Shown piece by piece: positions 17,753-26,770 of a stretch of 64,000 bases of DNA. The notes beneath the pieces were generated by a model that was not told the DNA's origin, did no database searches, and saw only the letters and a program-made list of their open reading frames with translations. Numbering within the stretch: the first letter of the stretch is position 1; every line of letters begins with the position of its first letter. The translations under genes were made by a program, and so were the position numbers. Origin of the DNA: Streptomyces zagrosensis (GTDB taxonomy: Bacteria; Actinomycetota; Actinomycetes; Streptomycetales; Streptomycetaceae); the NCBI RefSeq assembly GCF_014203645.1, contig NZ_JACHJL010000014.1, positions 1 through 64,000 of the forward strand, in the 5' to 3' direction.

Positions 17753-19237
17753 GTGACACCAGAGTCCCGGCTGGTGGACATCAGTGATCTCACGCCTGCC
17801 GAGCTGCGGGTATGGCGAGCCTTTCCCCGGGGTACGGCCGTGGACTTCCGCGCGGCGGACGACGAGGAAGCGGCGCAGGGGGCGAGCTGGGGCGCGGAGC
17901 GGACCGTACGGGCAGCCGTGTTGCGAGCCCTACTCCTCAACGCTTCTTTAGAAGACGGTGAGATACCCGCCCTGCACCTGGAGGGCGCGCGGGTCACCGG
18001 GCTCCTCAATGTGCAATACGGCACCATTGACCACGCCGTAGAACTGAGCAACTGCTTCTTCGACAGCGTACCCCTGCTGTACGCCGCCCGGCTTCGCCAA
18101 CTCAATCTGACCGGCTCCGTGCTGCCCGGACTGGCCGCCGCCACCGTTCAAGTGGAGGGCATGGTGCAGTTGACCGGCACCCAGTTCTTCGGGCCGGTGC
18201 GACTCGGCGGGGCGGAGATCGGTGGGGCGCTGTTCCTGGACGGATGCGTGATCGCTCCGCCGGACACGGTCTGGCCCGCGCTGCGGCTCGGCTATGCGAC
18301 CATCGGCGACAATCTGTGGGCCCCCGGGCTACGCACGCACGGGGAGGTGCGGCTGAGCGGCGCCTCGGTCGCCGGGTCGATCACCCTCAACGACGCGTGG
18401 CTCAGCCACCCGGGCAGCGTCGCACTCGACGGGCAGACGCTGGTGGTGGAAGGCGACTTCCACCTGCGGCGCGTACGTACGCAAGGCTGGATCGGCCTTC
18501 GGGGCGCGCGCGTCACCGGGCGGCTCGACCTGTCGTACGCACGCCTGTCGAACCCCGGCGAGGCGGCGCTGCGCGCGAGCAGTTGCACCCTGGGCGAACT
18601 GTGGTTGCGCAAGGGCCCGGCCATCGACGGCGTGGTCAATTTGCGCCATGCCCAGATCGACGTACTGCTCCTGGAACCCGAGGTGCTTCCGAACGAGGTC
18701 CTCCTCAACGGCCTCGCCTACGGCAGTCTCACCCCGCACGAGCCCGCGGAGCGCCGGCTGCCCATGCTGGACAAGGAGCGCGAGGGGTACCTCCCGCACG
18801 GTTACGAGCAGTTGGCCGCGGCCTACCTTCGCGTCGGCGACGACCACGCCGCCCGCGCCGTCCAACTCGCCAAGCTCCGCAGACACCGCCGGACCCTGCC
18901 GTGGTACGGCCGCGTGTGGGGTCTCCTCCAAGAGGTCACGGTCGGCTATGGCTTTCGCCCCATGCTCGCCTGCGTGTGGCTGCTGTCCCTGCTCGCCGCC
19001 GGCTCGGCCGCCTACGGCCTGCATCACCCCCGCGCGCTCAAGGCGGACGAGGCCCCCGACTTCAATCCGGTGTTCTTCACCCTCGATCTGTTGTTGCCGG
19101 TGATCTCCTTCGGTCAGGAGGGGGCGTTCGCCCCGCAAGGGTGGTATCAGGCACTTTCCTACGCCCTCGTCATCGCCGGCTGGCTCTTGGCCACGGCGGT
19201 CTTCGCCGGCGTGACCCGAACCGTCAACCGCCAGTGA
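17753..19237 (+). CDS. Beta-solenoid (pentapeptide-like) protein with C-terminal membrane anchor
   Basis: A 494-residue protein. From about residue 70 to 330 it repeats a pattern of A/L-x-L-x-G/D with turns (LEGARVTGLLNV, LGGAEIGGALFLDGC, LRGARVTGRLDLSYARL), the appearance of a right-handed beta-solenoid of the pentapeptide/bactofilin type. The C-terminal third has a helical linker and two hydrophobic segments (MLACVWLLSLLAAGSAAYGL and SYALVIAGWLLATAVFAGV). Such proteins are often annotated as membrane-associated oxidoreductases, but I see no cofactor motif. GTG 17753 is used. It stands alone after the hem terminator. Function unknown. Confidence 0.75.
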   Translation: MTPESRLVDISDLTPAELRVWRAFPRGTAVDFRAADDEEAAQGASWGAERTVRAAVLRALLLNASLEDGEIPALHLEGARVTGLLNVQYGTIDHAVELSNCFFDSVPLLYAARLRQLNLTGSVLPGLAAATVQVEGMVQLTGTQFFGPVRLGGAEIGGALFLDGCVIAPPDTVWPALRLGYATIGDNLWAPGLRTHGEVRLSGASVAGSITLNDAWLSHPGSVALDGQTLVVEGDFHLRRVRTQGWIGLRGARVTGRLDLSYARLSNPGEAALRASSCTLGELWLRKGPAIDGVVNLRHAQIDVLLLEPEVLPNEVLLNGLAYGSLTPHEPAERRLPMLDKEREGYLPHGYEQLAAAYLRVGDDHAARAVQLAKLRRHRRTLPWYGRVWGLLQEVTVGYGFRPMLACVWLLSLLAAGSAAYGLHHPRALKADEAPDFNPVFFTLDLLLPVISFGQEGAFAPQGWYQALSYALVIAGWLLATAVFAGVTRTVNRQ

Positions 19238-19364
19238 CCGCCCCCTCGTAGAGCGCGCGAACGTGAGCTCTGCATGCGTTGGGCGCGCGAGTTCCGCCGA
19301 GGGCGATTCCGCTGTCAGCGTGCGGGCGTTCCGTTGGGGCGCCGCCGGGGGCAGAGTCAGCCCT

Positions 19365-20390
19365 ATGAGACTGCTGATGCTGGGTGGGACGGAGTTCGTG
19401 GGGCGCGCCATCACGGAGGACGCGCTGGCGCGGGGGTGGGAGGTCACGGTCTTCCACCGGGGCCACCACGCCGCGCCGGCCGGGGCCCGGGTGCTCCTCG
19501 GCGACCGGACGGCCGCGGACGGGCTCGGGGCCCTGGCGGTGGGTGATGGCGCCGGGCACGAGTGGGACCTCGTGGTGGACACCTGGTCGGGGGCGCCCGC
19601 CGTCGTACGGGATGCGGCCGAGGCGTTGGCAGGGCGAGCCGGGCGGTATGTGTACATCTCCAGCGGCTCGGTGTACACCTACCCCTCAGCAGCCGGGCAC
19701 GACGAGAGCTGGCCGGTGGTGGCGGCCTCCCCCCATGACGGCGCGACCGGCGCTGACGGTGAAGAGATCGACTATGCGCGGGCGAAGCGCGGCGGGGAAC
19801 TGGCCGTTGTGGCGGCCTTTGGGGAGCGGGCCCTCCTCGTACGCGCGGGGCTGATTCTCGGCCCGTACGAGAACATCGGGCGGCTGCCGTGGTGGCTGGG
19901 GCGGATGGCGCGCGGTGGCCCCGTTCTGGCGCCGGGGCCGCGCGAGTTGGCGGTGCAGTACGTGGATGTACGAGACCTGGCCGCGTGGTGCCTGGACGCG
20001 GGGGCTGCGGGGCTCGGCGGTCCGTACAACGTGATCAGCCCTCCGGGGCACACCACCATGGGCGCGCTGCTTGCGGAGTGCGCACGGGTGACGGGTGGCA
20101 AGGCCGAACTGCGCTGGGTTGACGCCGAGACGGTCCTGGCGGCGGACATCGCACCGTGGACGGACCTGCCGGTATGGGTGCCCGAGGGAGAGCTGTACGA
20201 CACGCTGCACCGTGGTGATGTGGCCAAGGCGCTGGCGGCCGGGCTGCGGTGCCGTCCCATGGCGGAGACGGTTGCCGACACCTGGTCTTGGCTGTGCGAC
20301 CTCGATGGTGTGGCTCCGCAGCGCCCAGACCGCCCCAGCGTCGGCCTCGATCCGGAGGTGGAAGCGAGGGTGCTGTGGGGGGCGTCATAG
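19365..20390 (+). CDS. NAD-dependent epimerase/dehydratase family protein
   Basis: A protein of about 341 residues. It starts MRLLMLGGTEFVGRAITEDAL with a GGTxFVG dinucleotide loop characteristic of the atypical/extended SDR isoflavone-reductase-like group; YISSGSVY and EIDYARAKRGGE provide the Tyr and Lys of the active site. The open frame reaches upstream to 19263, but only from ATG 19365 does the protein match the fold. The ribosome site is weak. The substrate is unknown. A 20-bp tandem repeat begins two bases after its stop. Confidence 0.8.
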   Translation: MRLLMLGGTEFVGRAITEDALARGWEVTVFHRGHHAAPAGARVLLGDRTAADGLGALAVGDGAGHEWDLVVDTWSGAPAVVRDAAEALAGRAGRYVYISSGSVYTYPSAAGHDESWPVVAASPHDGATGADGEEIDYARAKRGGELAVVAAFGERALLVRAGLILGPYENIGRLPWWLGRMARGGPVLAPGPRELAVQYVDVRDLAAWCLDAGAAGLGGPYNVISPPGHTTMGALLAECARVTGGKAELRWVDAETVLAADIAPWTDLPVWVPEGELYDTLHRGDVAKALAAGLRCRPMAETVADTWSWLCDLDGVAPQRPDRPSVGLDPEVEARVLWGAS

Positions 20391-20392
20391 GC

Positions 20393-20590
20393 GCTGCGCG
20401 CCGGTGGCGCGGGCTGCGCGCCGGTGATGCGGCGCTGCGCGCCGATGGTGCGGGCTGCGCGCCGGTGGTGCGGGCCGCGGGGCTGTGCATCGGGTGCGCG
20501 GGCTGCGCGCCGGTTATGCCGGCTACGCGCCGGTGAAGCGGGCTGCGCGCCGGTGAAGCGAGCCACGCGCTGACCATGCGGGCTGGCGGT
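20393..20590. repeat. 20-bp non-coding tandem repeat (about nine units)
   Basis: The unit GCTGCGCGCCGGTGNNGCGG is repeated about nine times, with one decayed 28-base unit in the middle, filling the space between two convergent genes. The GCGCGC core and GC-rich arms could form hairpins and act as a bidirectional terminator; that is inference. Confidence 0.85.
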
Positions 20591-20606
20591 GCGGCCCGCG
20601 CTTCGG

Positions 20607-21905
20607 CTAGGCGATGAACCGCACCTGCGGGTAGCGGGGCGAGGGGGCGTCCAGGAGGCGCTGCGGGCGGTGCAGTAGGTGTCGGGTGAAGAAGGCGGTC
20701 AGATAGGCGCGGCGGACGGCGACGAACCGGGCCGGGTCCACGGTGCCGATCTGCCGCAGCGCCTCCTCCCGCACGCCGAACTCCTCGTCCAAAATGGGCA
20801 GTATGTGCTGAAAGTCGGTATACGACTGGTGGGCGGCCTCCTTCGACCACAGGTCGCGCTTCCAGCCGGGCGAGTTCTTCCAGAGCGCGGCGAGCCCGGC
20901 GGCGTGTGGGGAACGGTGGTGGAAGGGCTCGGCCGAGTCCTTGCCGATGTTGCTGCACATGAGCAGGAACGGTTGCTGCACGCCGCTCAGGGCCGCATCG
21001 ATGGGCTGGTTCAGGCCCTGGACGAGCGGGCCGTCCTGCACACAGCCGGCGCGAATGCGGCGGTCGGTGCGCATGGTGTCGAAGAGGCCGGAGGGGCCGA
21101 TGGAGTGCCCGTATCCGCCGATCCGGGAGGTGTCCACGGCGCCGCACAGGCCGCGCGGCAGGGGCCGGCCCGCCGCGTCCGGGTTGTGCCCGCTGGCCAG
21201 CTTCTCCAACTCGTCCACAACGAACCGCAGATCCGCCACCCTGGTGGCGATGGCCGCCCGCACCATCTCATCCCGAGGCAGCCCGGTGAGGAGCGGTGAG
21301 GCCGTGCGGAGCCGGCCGTCCGGGAACTCGACCGCCATCGCGTCGTAGGTGTGGTCCACGGTGACCACGAGGTAACCCCTGCTGGCCAGTTCCGATATGA
21401 CGACGGTGTCGGAGTTTCGGTACGACCCGAAGCCGGGCGTGTAGAGCACCACCGGCCTGGGGTGCGGGCTCGGGGCAACCGGAACGCCGGCCCGCGTATG
21501 CGTGCCGATGCCGTGCCAGTTGACGGCGCCGTCCGGGAGCCCGAGTTGGGAGGTGGCGTACGTCGAAAAGGCCGTGTCGAGTCCGGGTGTGGAGTACGGC
21601 AGGGGCGGGCCGTCGCCGCCGGGCCGGGCCGGGTACCAGATGCTGATCATCAGTTCCCGGGGCTGATGCGGCTCGTCGGTCCACCGCTCGTTGCGTGAGC
21701 GGTCGATGAGATGGAGATGCGTGGCGCCGACCTCGTTGCTCCCGGTCGGGGCCGGGAGGTCGAAACGGAACGCACCGCCCCTGGGCGCGGCCGTGGCCGT
21801 GGCCGCAGCTGCGAGAGGGGACGACAGGGCAGCGGTCAGCCCCACTGCGGCGGCGCCACCGAGAACGGCGCGCCGGGGCAGGGGCGTTGAACGAATATGC
21901 CTCAT
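20607..21905 (-). CDS. Tat-exported PAF-acetylhydrolase-like alpha/beta hydrolase
   Basis: A 432-residue secreted esterase. The N-terminus LPRRAVLGGAAAVGLTAALSS is a twin-arginine signal peptide, with cleavage near residues 35-40. The body has the PAF acetylhydrolase II layout. ISIWYPA and VVLYTPGFGSYRNS (oxyanion region) come first. The nucleophile elbow is GYGHSIG, as in the platelet-activating-factor acetylhydrolase GHSFG, and the conserved DHTYDAM follows. It probably cleaves short acyl esters or lipids outside the cell. It converges with the epimerase across the repeat array. Confidence 0.85.
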   Translation of the reverse strand: MRHIRSTPLPRRAVLGGAAAVGLTAALSSPLAAAATATAAPRGGAFRFDLPAPTGSNEVGATHLHLIDRSRNERWTDEPHQPRELMISIWYPARPGGDGPPLPYSTPGLDTAFSTYATSQLGLPDGAVNWHGIGTHTRAGVPVAPSPHPRPVVLYTPGFGSYRNSDTVVISELASRGYLVVTVDHTYDAMAVEFPDGRLRTASPLLTGLPRDEMVRAAIATRVADLRFVVDELEKLASGHNPDAAGRPLPRGLCGAVDTSRIGGYGHSIGPSGLFDTMRTDRRIRAGCVQDGPLVQGLNQPIDAALSGVQQPFLLMCSNIGKDSAEPFHHRSPHAAGLAALWKNSPGWKRDLWSKEAAHQSYTDFQHILPILDEEFGVREEALRQIGTVDPARFVAVRRAYLTAFFTRHLLHRPQRLLDAPSPRYPQVRFIA

Positions 21906-22083
21906 GGCTCGACCCTGTCACGGGGCCGGCGCGGCGCAGCGCGGGGGGCCCTGCTGCGGGCATATGTACGGGCCGGCACGGCGAAGGCCCCGGGCCGCCC
22001 ACATGGCGGGCCCGGGGCCGTGCACCGGCGGGCCGACGTTGGCCGAGCGACTGGCGGCCGATGTTGGCTTGTATCAGCCGGTG

Positions 22084-22707
22084 TTAGCGCGTCGCGGTCC
22101 AGGAGTGGGCGACGTCCACGATGAGGTGGTTGTCCGTCTGCGTCACCCGGAACGGCAGCCGTGCGCGGACGCCGACGCCGATCTGTGTGTCACCCTCGAA
22201 GCTGCTGCCGAAGCGAGCGTCCTTGAACGTCTGGTAGCCGGACAGGTTCACGCCGGGCAGCGGCTGGCCGGCCCGCCCGTTGTACGTGGCGTTGCCTGTC
22301 TCTGGGTCATAGCTCGGTGCCGCCGCGCGCACCTCCAAGATGGCGCCGCCGTTGACCTTGATCAGGTCGCCGGAACCGTCCTGGCGAAGCTCCTTGACGT
22401 ACCCCACGCGGTAGCCGATCTGCCGATCATCGTCGCTGCGGACGTCGAAGACCATGCGGTCGAAGCAGGCGTGCTGGCCGGTCCTGATGTTCTCCAGCGG
22501 CTTGTACTCCGTCGGCTCGGCGGTCTTCTCGCCACTGCCCCAGATCGGGTCGCAGGGGGTACTGGCCGGGCTGACGCCCCAGATCGGATCACGGTCGCTG
22601 TCTGCCGTCGTCGCCGATGGCGTGGCAGCGTAGGCCGTAGCGGCAGTCGCCGTCAGACCGGCGCCCGCCAGCACGATCGCGGCCAGTGCAGTGCCCCACC
22701 GTCGCAT
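22084..22707 (-). CDS. Secreted AMIN-like domain protein
   Basis: A 207-residue protein with a Sec signal peptide (RRWGTALAAIVLAGAGLTATAATAYA). The mature part begins with Asp/Pro-rich repeats (DPIWG appears twice) and then a beta-rich domain with the recurrent Streptomyces pattern HACFDRMVFDV, IGYRVGYV, NLSGYQTFKDARFGSSFEGDTQIGVGVRARLPFRV and HLIVDVAHSW. It corresponds to the AMIN-like domain found in many actinobacterial exported proteins, thought to bind cell-wall material. ATG 22707 is preceded by GGGGGTAAAC. Confidence 0.8.
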   Translation of the reverse strand: MRRWGTALAAIVLAGAGLTATAATAYAATPSATTADSDRDPIWGVSPASTPCDPIWGSGEKTAEPTEYKPLENIRTGQHACFDRMVFDVRSDDDRQIGYRVGYVKELRQDGSGDLIKVNGGAILEVRAAAPSYDPETGNATYNGRAGQPLPGVNLSGYQTFKDARFGSSFEGDTQIGVGVRARLPFRVTQTDNHLIVDVAHSWTATR

Positions 22708-23030
22708 TGTTTACCCCCATGTTGGTGTTGATCGGTTGCGCTTGGATCGGTTGTGCCTCTGTGCGGTGGGACGCGCCGTGGGGCGAGAAAGTTGCCCTGA
22801 GACGGTCACCGTGGCGCGAAGTGCGCCCACAACTAGCCGCTAACCTAGCGGAATTGGTGCGTCCCTGTGTACGCGGAGTGCAGCCATGGCCTATGCCTGG
22901 TGTCCATGCTGCATACACGTGAAGTAGTGGCTGCGGACCGGACCTTGGCCGCCCCGGGCAATGGGGTTATCCCCCTGATCGGCCGGCTACCTGGCCCACT
23001 GGCCCCTGGTTCAGACTTAGGAGAGCCTCC
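22708..23030. other. Divergent intergenic region
   Basis: A stretch of 323 bases between two divergent exported-protein genes. It should contain both promoters. The segment around 22830-22870 is less GC-rich. I see no operator or gene with confidence. Confidence 0.5.
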
Positions 23031-23132
23031 ATGGCATGGAGCACCCAGAGCACCGACAGCACCGACAGCACCGACAGCACCGACAGCACCGACAGCACCC
23101 AGAGCACCGACAGCACCAAAAGCGCCAGTTAA
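23031..23132 (+). CDS. Possible 33-codon upstream reading frame of STD tripeptide repeats
   Basis: ATG 23031 has AGGAG seven bases ahead, the best-placed start in this leader. It encodes MAWSTQ followed by repeated Ser-Thr-Asp and ends at TAA 23132. Its third codon positions are almost all G or C, more typical of Streptomyces coding than the overlapping frame used by the peptidase. It may be a regulatory leader peptide, or the original N-terminus of the peptidase now separated by a frameshift. Confidence 0.4.
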   Translation: MAWSTQSTDSTDSTDSTDSTDSTQSTDSTKSAS

Positions 23133-24742
23133 ATGAGCCCCGTCAGCCCGCGCGGTTCGGCTGGAGCGCTGCGCGTGGCGAAAACAGAGCGGCCCTGCGC
23201 GCGGCTCCGGCTCTCGTACTCGTACTCGCCGCGTCCCTGCTGGGCGCCGCCCCCGCGACCGACGCCTCCTCCACAGACCGCGCCCGCACGTCGGACGCTC
23301 GCACCCAAGGTGCCTCCACGACCTCCCTGACCTGGGGCCCGTGCGAGGGTGACGGCGCGGATGAGCGTCAGGAGTGCGCCACGGTCAAGGTTCCCCTCGA
23401 CTACGCGCACCCGAACGGCCGCCAGATCGACATCGCCGTCTCCCGTATCCGCAGCGAGCAACCGTCCACCCGGCGTGGCGCGTTACTGCTGATCCCGGGC
23501 GGACCCGGCGGTCCGGGCCTGAACGGGCCATCCACCAAGGGGCAGCGGCTGCCGCAGGAGGTGCGCGACGCGTACGACGTCATCGGGTTCGACCCACGGG
23601 GCGTTGGCCAGAGCACCCAGGTGACCTGCGGCCTTGGGCACGGGGAGCTGGCAACGGTGAATCTGCGGCCGTGGCCCGACGTGGACGGCGGCATCACCGG
23701 GGCCGCGGCGCGCGGCCGGAACATGGCGGCGACCTGTGCCCGCGACGGCGGAGAGCTGTCCCGCAACATCAGCACCCGCAACGAGGCCAGGGACATCGAC
23801 CGTATCCGGCGGGCGCTCGGCGAGCGCAAGCTGTCGGCGTGGGGTGTCTCGTACGGGACGTACGCCGGTGCCGTCTACGCGCAGATGTATCCCGACCGCA
23901 CCGACCGTTGGGTACTCGACAGCAACGATGACCCCAACCCGCGGCTGGTGTCGCGGCAGTGGATGGCGAACTATGGGGTGGGCGTCGAGGACACCTTCCC
24001 GGACTTCGCCAAGTGGGCGACGCGGCCCGGCAACGCGGATCGCGTCGCCGACCGCCCCGAACAGGTGCGCCCCATGTTCCTGCGGCTCGCGGCCCAGCTC
24101 GATCGTGCCCCGCTCGACTGGCCCGGTGCCAACCCCGCGAAACTGACCGGCAACCACCTGCGCCAGACGATGGTGGACAGCCTGTACCTCAAGAACCGGT
24201 TCCCGTTCCTCGCCAAGGTGATCAACGCGGCGCGCACGGGCGGCACATTGCCCACGCCCGGCACACCGCCCACGGACGACGAGCTACGCAACAACATCGC
24301 TGTCTCCATCGCCACCATCTGCAACGACGTCTCCTGGCCGCGCTCACTGCCCGCATACGAACGGGAAGTGCCCAAGAACCGGGCGCGCTATCCGCTCACG
24401 GCCGGCATGCCCGCCAGCGTCATGCCGTGCGCCTTTTGGCCGTACGCGCCGAAGGAGCCCGCCACCCGGATCACATCGCACGGCCCGTCGAACGTGCTGC
24501 TCACACAGAACCTGCGCGATGTAGCCACCCCGCACAGTGGCGCGGTGAACCTGCGCCGCGCCTTCGGCGACCGGGCGCGGATGGTGTCGGTGGATGAGAT
24601 GGGGCACGGAGTGTACGTGTCGAACGGCAACGCGTGTGGTGACCAAGTGGTGACTGACTTCCTCGTCACCGGCAAGCGGCCGGCCCGCGATGTGCTGTGT
24701 GCGAGTGATCCGTCGCGTCCGTCGCGTTCCTCCGGTAGCTGA
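23036..24742 (+). CDS. Secreted S33-family (tripeptidyl aminopeptidase-like) alpha/beta hydrolase
   Basis: About 568 residues. The open frame begins with basic RQH repeats, followed by a signal sequence (RAAPALVLVLAASLLGAAPATDAS), as in secreted SlpD/SlpE and Tap-type proteases of Streptomyces. The oxyanion segment LLIPGGPGGPG, the nucleophile elbow GVSYGTYAG and the C-terminal TAP-like domain with the active-site His in DEMGHGVYV are intact. It probably removes N-terminal di- or tripeptides from proteins outside the cell. The true start is uncertain: ATG 23036 is 12 bases from AGGAG, while ATG 23031 in another frame is better placed. No other in-frame ATG or GTG precedes the signal peptide. 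Confidence 0.85.
   Translation: MEHPEHRQHRQHRQHRQHRQHPEHRQHQKRQLNEPRQPARFGWSAARGENRAALRAAPALVLVLAASLLGAAPATDASSTDRARTSDARTQGASTTSLTWGPCEGDGADERQECATVKVPLDYAHPNGRQIDIAVSRIRSEQPSTRRGALLLIPGGPGGPGLNGPSTKGQRLPQEVRDAYDVIGFDPRGVGQSTQVTCGLGHGELATVNLRPWPDVDGGITGAAARGRNMAATCARDGGELSRNISTRNEARDIDRIRRALGERKLSAWGVSYGTYAGAVYAQMYPDRTDRWVLDSNDDPNPRLVSRQWMANYGVGVEDTFPDFAKWATRPGNADRVADRPEQVRPMFLRLAAQLDRAPLDWPGANPAKLTGNHLRQTMVDSLYLKNRFPFLAKVINAARTGGTLPTPGTPPTDDELRNNIAVSIATICNDVSWPRSLPAYEREVPKNRARYPLTAGMPASVMPCAFWPYAPKEPATRITSHGPSNVLLTQNLRDVATPHSGAVNLRRAFGDRARMVSVDEMGHGVYVSNGNACGDQVVTDFLVTGKRPARDVLCASDPSRPSRSSGS
23040..23120 (+). repeat. 9-bp tandem repeat, nine units
   Basis: The unit AGCACCGAC (variants AGCACCCAG and AGCACCAAA) occurs nine times. 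It encodes STD in one frame and RQH in another, and spans the start region of the S33 peptidase. Confidence 0.9.
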
Positions 24743-24788
24743 GAGGTCCTGACGGCAGTCGTCGGGCGAAGGTGGGTACCGGCTGCCT

Positions 24789-24823
24789 CGTACGGCTGAA
24801 GGGCGCGCTCCTTCAGCCGTACG
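24789..24823. terminator. Bidirectional hairpin terminator
   Basis: A perfect 14-bp stem CGTACGGCTGAAGG / CCTTCAGCCGTACG around a 7-base loop sits midway between the convergent S33 peptidase and DUF4360 genes. Confidence 0.85.
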
Positions 24824-24863
24824 GGAACGCCGCTCAGCGGAGTTCCGTCACCCGCTGCGCAGG

Positions 24864-25511
24864 TCAGGGCTTGGGACACTGCTTCCAGGCGAGCCGGTAG
24901 ACGGTGTTGATGTCACCGTCCGTGGAGTCCATGGTCATGAAGCTGGTCTTCTTCGGGTCCGAGGTGCCCGCGTTGACGCGCAACTCGGTGTTGACGTTGA
25001 AGTTCCGCCGTACGCCACAGGGCGCCCAGACCATCTGGCCCCAGTCGGTCTTGTCCGTGGCCTGCCAGTTGTCCTCCTTCGGGCCCTTGAACGGGTGAGT
25101 CATGGACGCCGTGTCCGGTGAGCCCTGGAAGTAGTACGAAGCCTTCTGTTGCGCGGTTGCACCGGGCTGGAGGGACGCGTAACCGCGGTAGTCGGCGCTG
25201 GCGACGGCGTAGGTGAAGCCGCTCGGGACGTACACGATGAGGCTGAGCTGGCAGTTCTTTCTGTAGTCGGTCGGGTCGGACTGACCGCCGACTCTCGCCA
25301 GGTAGCGGCTGTACGTCACGGTGAAGGCGGTGTTGTCGGGGGAGACGGCCACCTCGGCCGTTCCCTTGGGGCATCCCGAGCCGTTCACCGTCGCGACCTC
25401 GATCACGATCTTGTCGGTGGGCGGGTTCTCGATCGTGGCCGGGCTCTGGGGAGAGAGCGTCGCCGAGAACAGTCCTACTGCCGCGGTAGTTGCGAGCATG
25501 CCGGTGTACAT
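24864..25511 (-). CDS. DUF4360 family exported protein
   Basis: A 215-residue protein with a signal-like N-terminus (MLATTAAVGLFSATLSPQSPA). It then follows the DUF4360 pattern: VNGSGCPKGTAEVAVSPDNTAFTVTYSRY, then DYRKNCQLSLIVYVPSGFTYAVASADYRGYA, with paired cysteines at about residues 48, 88, 165 and 212. Members occur in actinobacteria and fungi as secreted proteins without known activity. ATG 25511 gives the family length. A longer open frame reaching 25676 adds residues before the signal peptide and is rejected. Confidence 0.85.
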   Translation of the reverse strand: MYTGMLATTAAVGLFSATLSPQSPATIENPPTDKIVIEVATVNGSGCPKGTAEVAVSPDNTAFTVTYSRYLARVGGQSDPTDYRKNCQLSLIVYVPSGFTYAVASADYRGYASLQPGATAQQKASYYFQGSPDTASMTHPFKGPKEDNWQATDKTDWGQMVWAPCGVRRNFNVNTELRVNAGTSDPKKTSFMTMDSTDGDINTVYRLAWKQCPKP

Positions 25512-26068
25512 GGGGGTCCAATCGTTTGCCTTGGGGATCGGGCATTTTTGGGGGAGCCCAGGGGTCGCTGAGGTGCTGGGGACGTTCTTCACGCGAGCGG
25601 CGACCGCCGGAACCCGTAAACGATGGAGCGAAAGAGGCACAGGCGCAGATGATCCGAGCGGACATGCGCATGCCAATCGAGCGAGATGCTAAGGAACTGC
25701 GGAGGCGTCGGCTAGGGCGAACTCCGGCCATTAACGGGGATGTTGCCTCGGCTTGGCCCAGACTGCATGGACCGTTTCTCGTGTCCTGCGTGACATGTGC
25801 CGCGTGTCGCGCCTCATGTGCTGCGCGCCGCGCCCCCTGTGCAGCGTGCCGAATGCCATGTCCTATGTCCTATGCCTATGTCCTATGCCGAAGCCCCGTG
25901 GTCGAAAGGCCCCAGCAGAGGCCAACGCCCAGGTCAACCCAAGGCCACCTGCTCAAAGCACCTGCTCAAAGCACCTGCCCAACGACGTCTGCCGGGACCT
26001 CTGAGGGACAATGAGGCCCGGCCCCGCCGCCGGTACCGACAAAGCCCCTGCACGAAGGACGTACGACG
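25512..26068. other. 557-base region with short repeats, no gene recognised
   Basis: The space between the DUF4360 gene and the acetyltransferase. Around 25854-25890 TGTCCTATG-like words repeat, and at 25946-25980 a 13-base unit CACCTGCTCAAAG is repeated two and a half times. Sequence 25780-25870 is rich in TGC/TGT words and unlike the coding neighbours. It could be a degraded gene, but no product can be named. Confidence 0.5.
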
Positions 26069-26770
26069 ATGTCCGACCACAGCCCCGCACCGCACCCCGA
26101 CCAGGGCAGCGCACCACGCCCCGTGCACATCCCCGACCCCGGTGTGCTGCACCCGCTGCCCGAACACGAGCGGGTGGTGCTACTCAGGCCGCTGGTCACC
26201 GACCCGCGCATCGAGATCGGGGAGTTCACGTACTACGACGACCCCGACGACGCCGAGTCCTTCGAGCAACGCAACGTGCTGTACGCGTACGGGCCCGAGC
26301 GGTTGGTCATCGGGAAGTTCTGCGCGATCGCCACCGACACGGTGTTCGTCATGGCGGGCGCCAACCACTACACGCGCGGGGTCTCCACCTTCCCGTTCAC
26401 GATCTTCGGTGGGTCATGGGCGGAGCGCACGGCGGACATCTTCACCGAGATGGAGACCCGGGGCGACACCGTCATCGGCAACGATGTGTGGTTCGGGCGG
26501 GGCGTGACGGTGATGCCGGGCGTGACCATAGGGGACGGCGCGATCGTCGCCACGGGCTCCGTCGTCGTCGCGGATGTGCCCCCGTACACGATCGTCGGCG
26601 GCAACCCGTCTCGTACCGTCAAGCAGCGATACGACGACGCCGACGTCGAGCGGCTGCTCCGGGCGGCCTGGTGGGACTGGCCGCTGGAGACGATCACCGA
26701 ACACGTCCGCACGATCATGACCGGCAGCCCGTCCGATATCGAGGCGATCGCGGCCGGCCTCGGGGGCTGA
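26069..26770 (+). CDS. CatB-related O-acetyltransferase (xenobiotic acetyltransferase type)
   Basis: A 233-residue protein of the left-handed beta-helix acetyltransferase class. The Vat/CatB signature is clear: IGEFTYYDDP, LVIGKFCAIATDTVFVMAGANHYT with the catalytic His, the FTIFGG segment, then VIGNDVWFGRGVTVMPGVTIGDGAIVATGSVVVADVPPYTIVGGNP. Family enzymes acetylate streptogramins or chloramphenicol or sugar metabolites; host-genome copies may act in secondary metabolism or self-protection. ATG 26069 follows GGACGTACGACG. No neighbouring cluster identifies the substrate. Confidence 0.9.
   Translation: MSDHSPAPHPDQGSAPRPVHIPDPGVLHPLPEHERVVLLRPLVTDPRIEIGEFTYYDDPDDAESFEQRNVLYAYGPERLVIGKFCAIATDTVFVMAGANHYTRGVSTFPFTIFGGSWAERTADIFTEMETRGDTVIGNDVWFGRGVTVMPGVTIGDGAIVATGSVVVADVPPYTIVGGNPSRTVKQRYDDADVERLLRAAWWDWPLETITEHVRTIMTGSPSDIEAIAAGLGG

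Noticed and set aside
18244-19251. 335-codon plus-strand frame inside the solenoid protein gene
   Set aside because: Arg/Pro-rich shadow in another frame.
20035-21147. Minus-strand frame over the 20-bp repeat
   Set aside because: Created by the repeat itself and by overlap with a real gene; no ribosome site.
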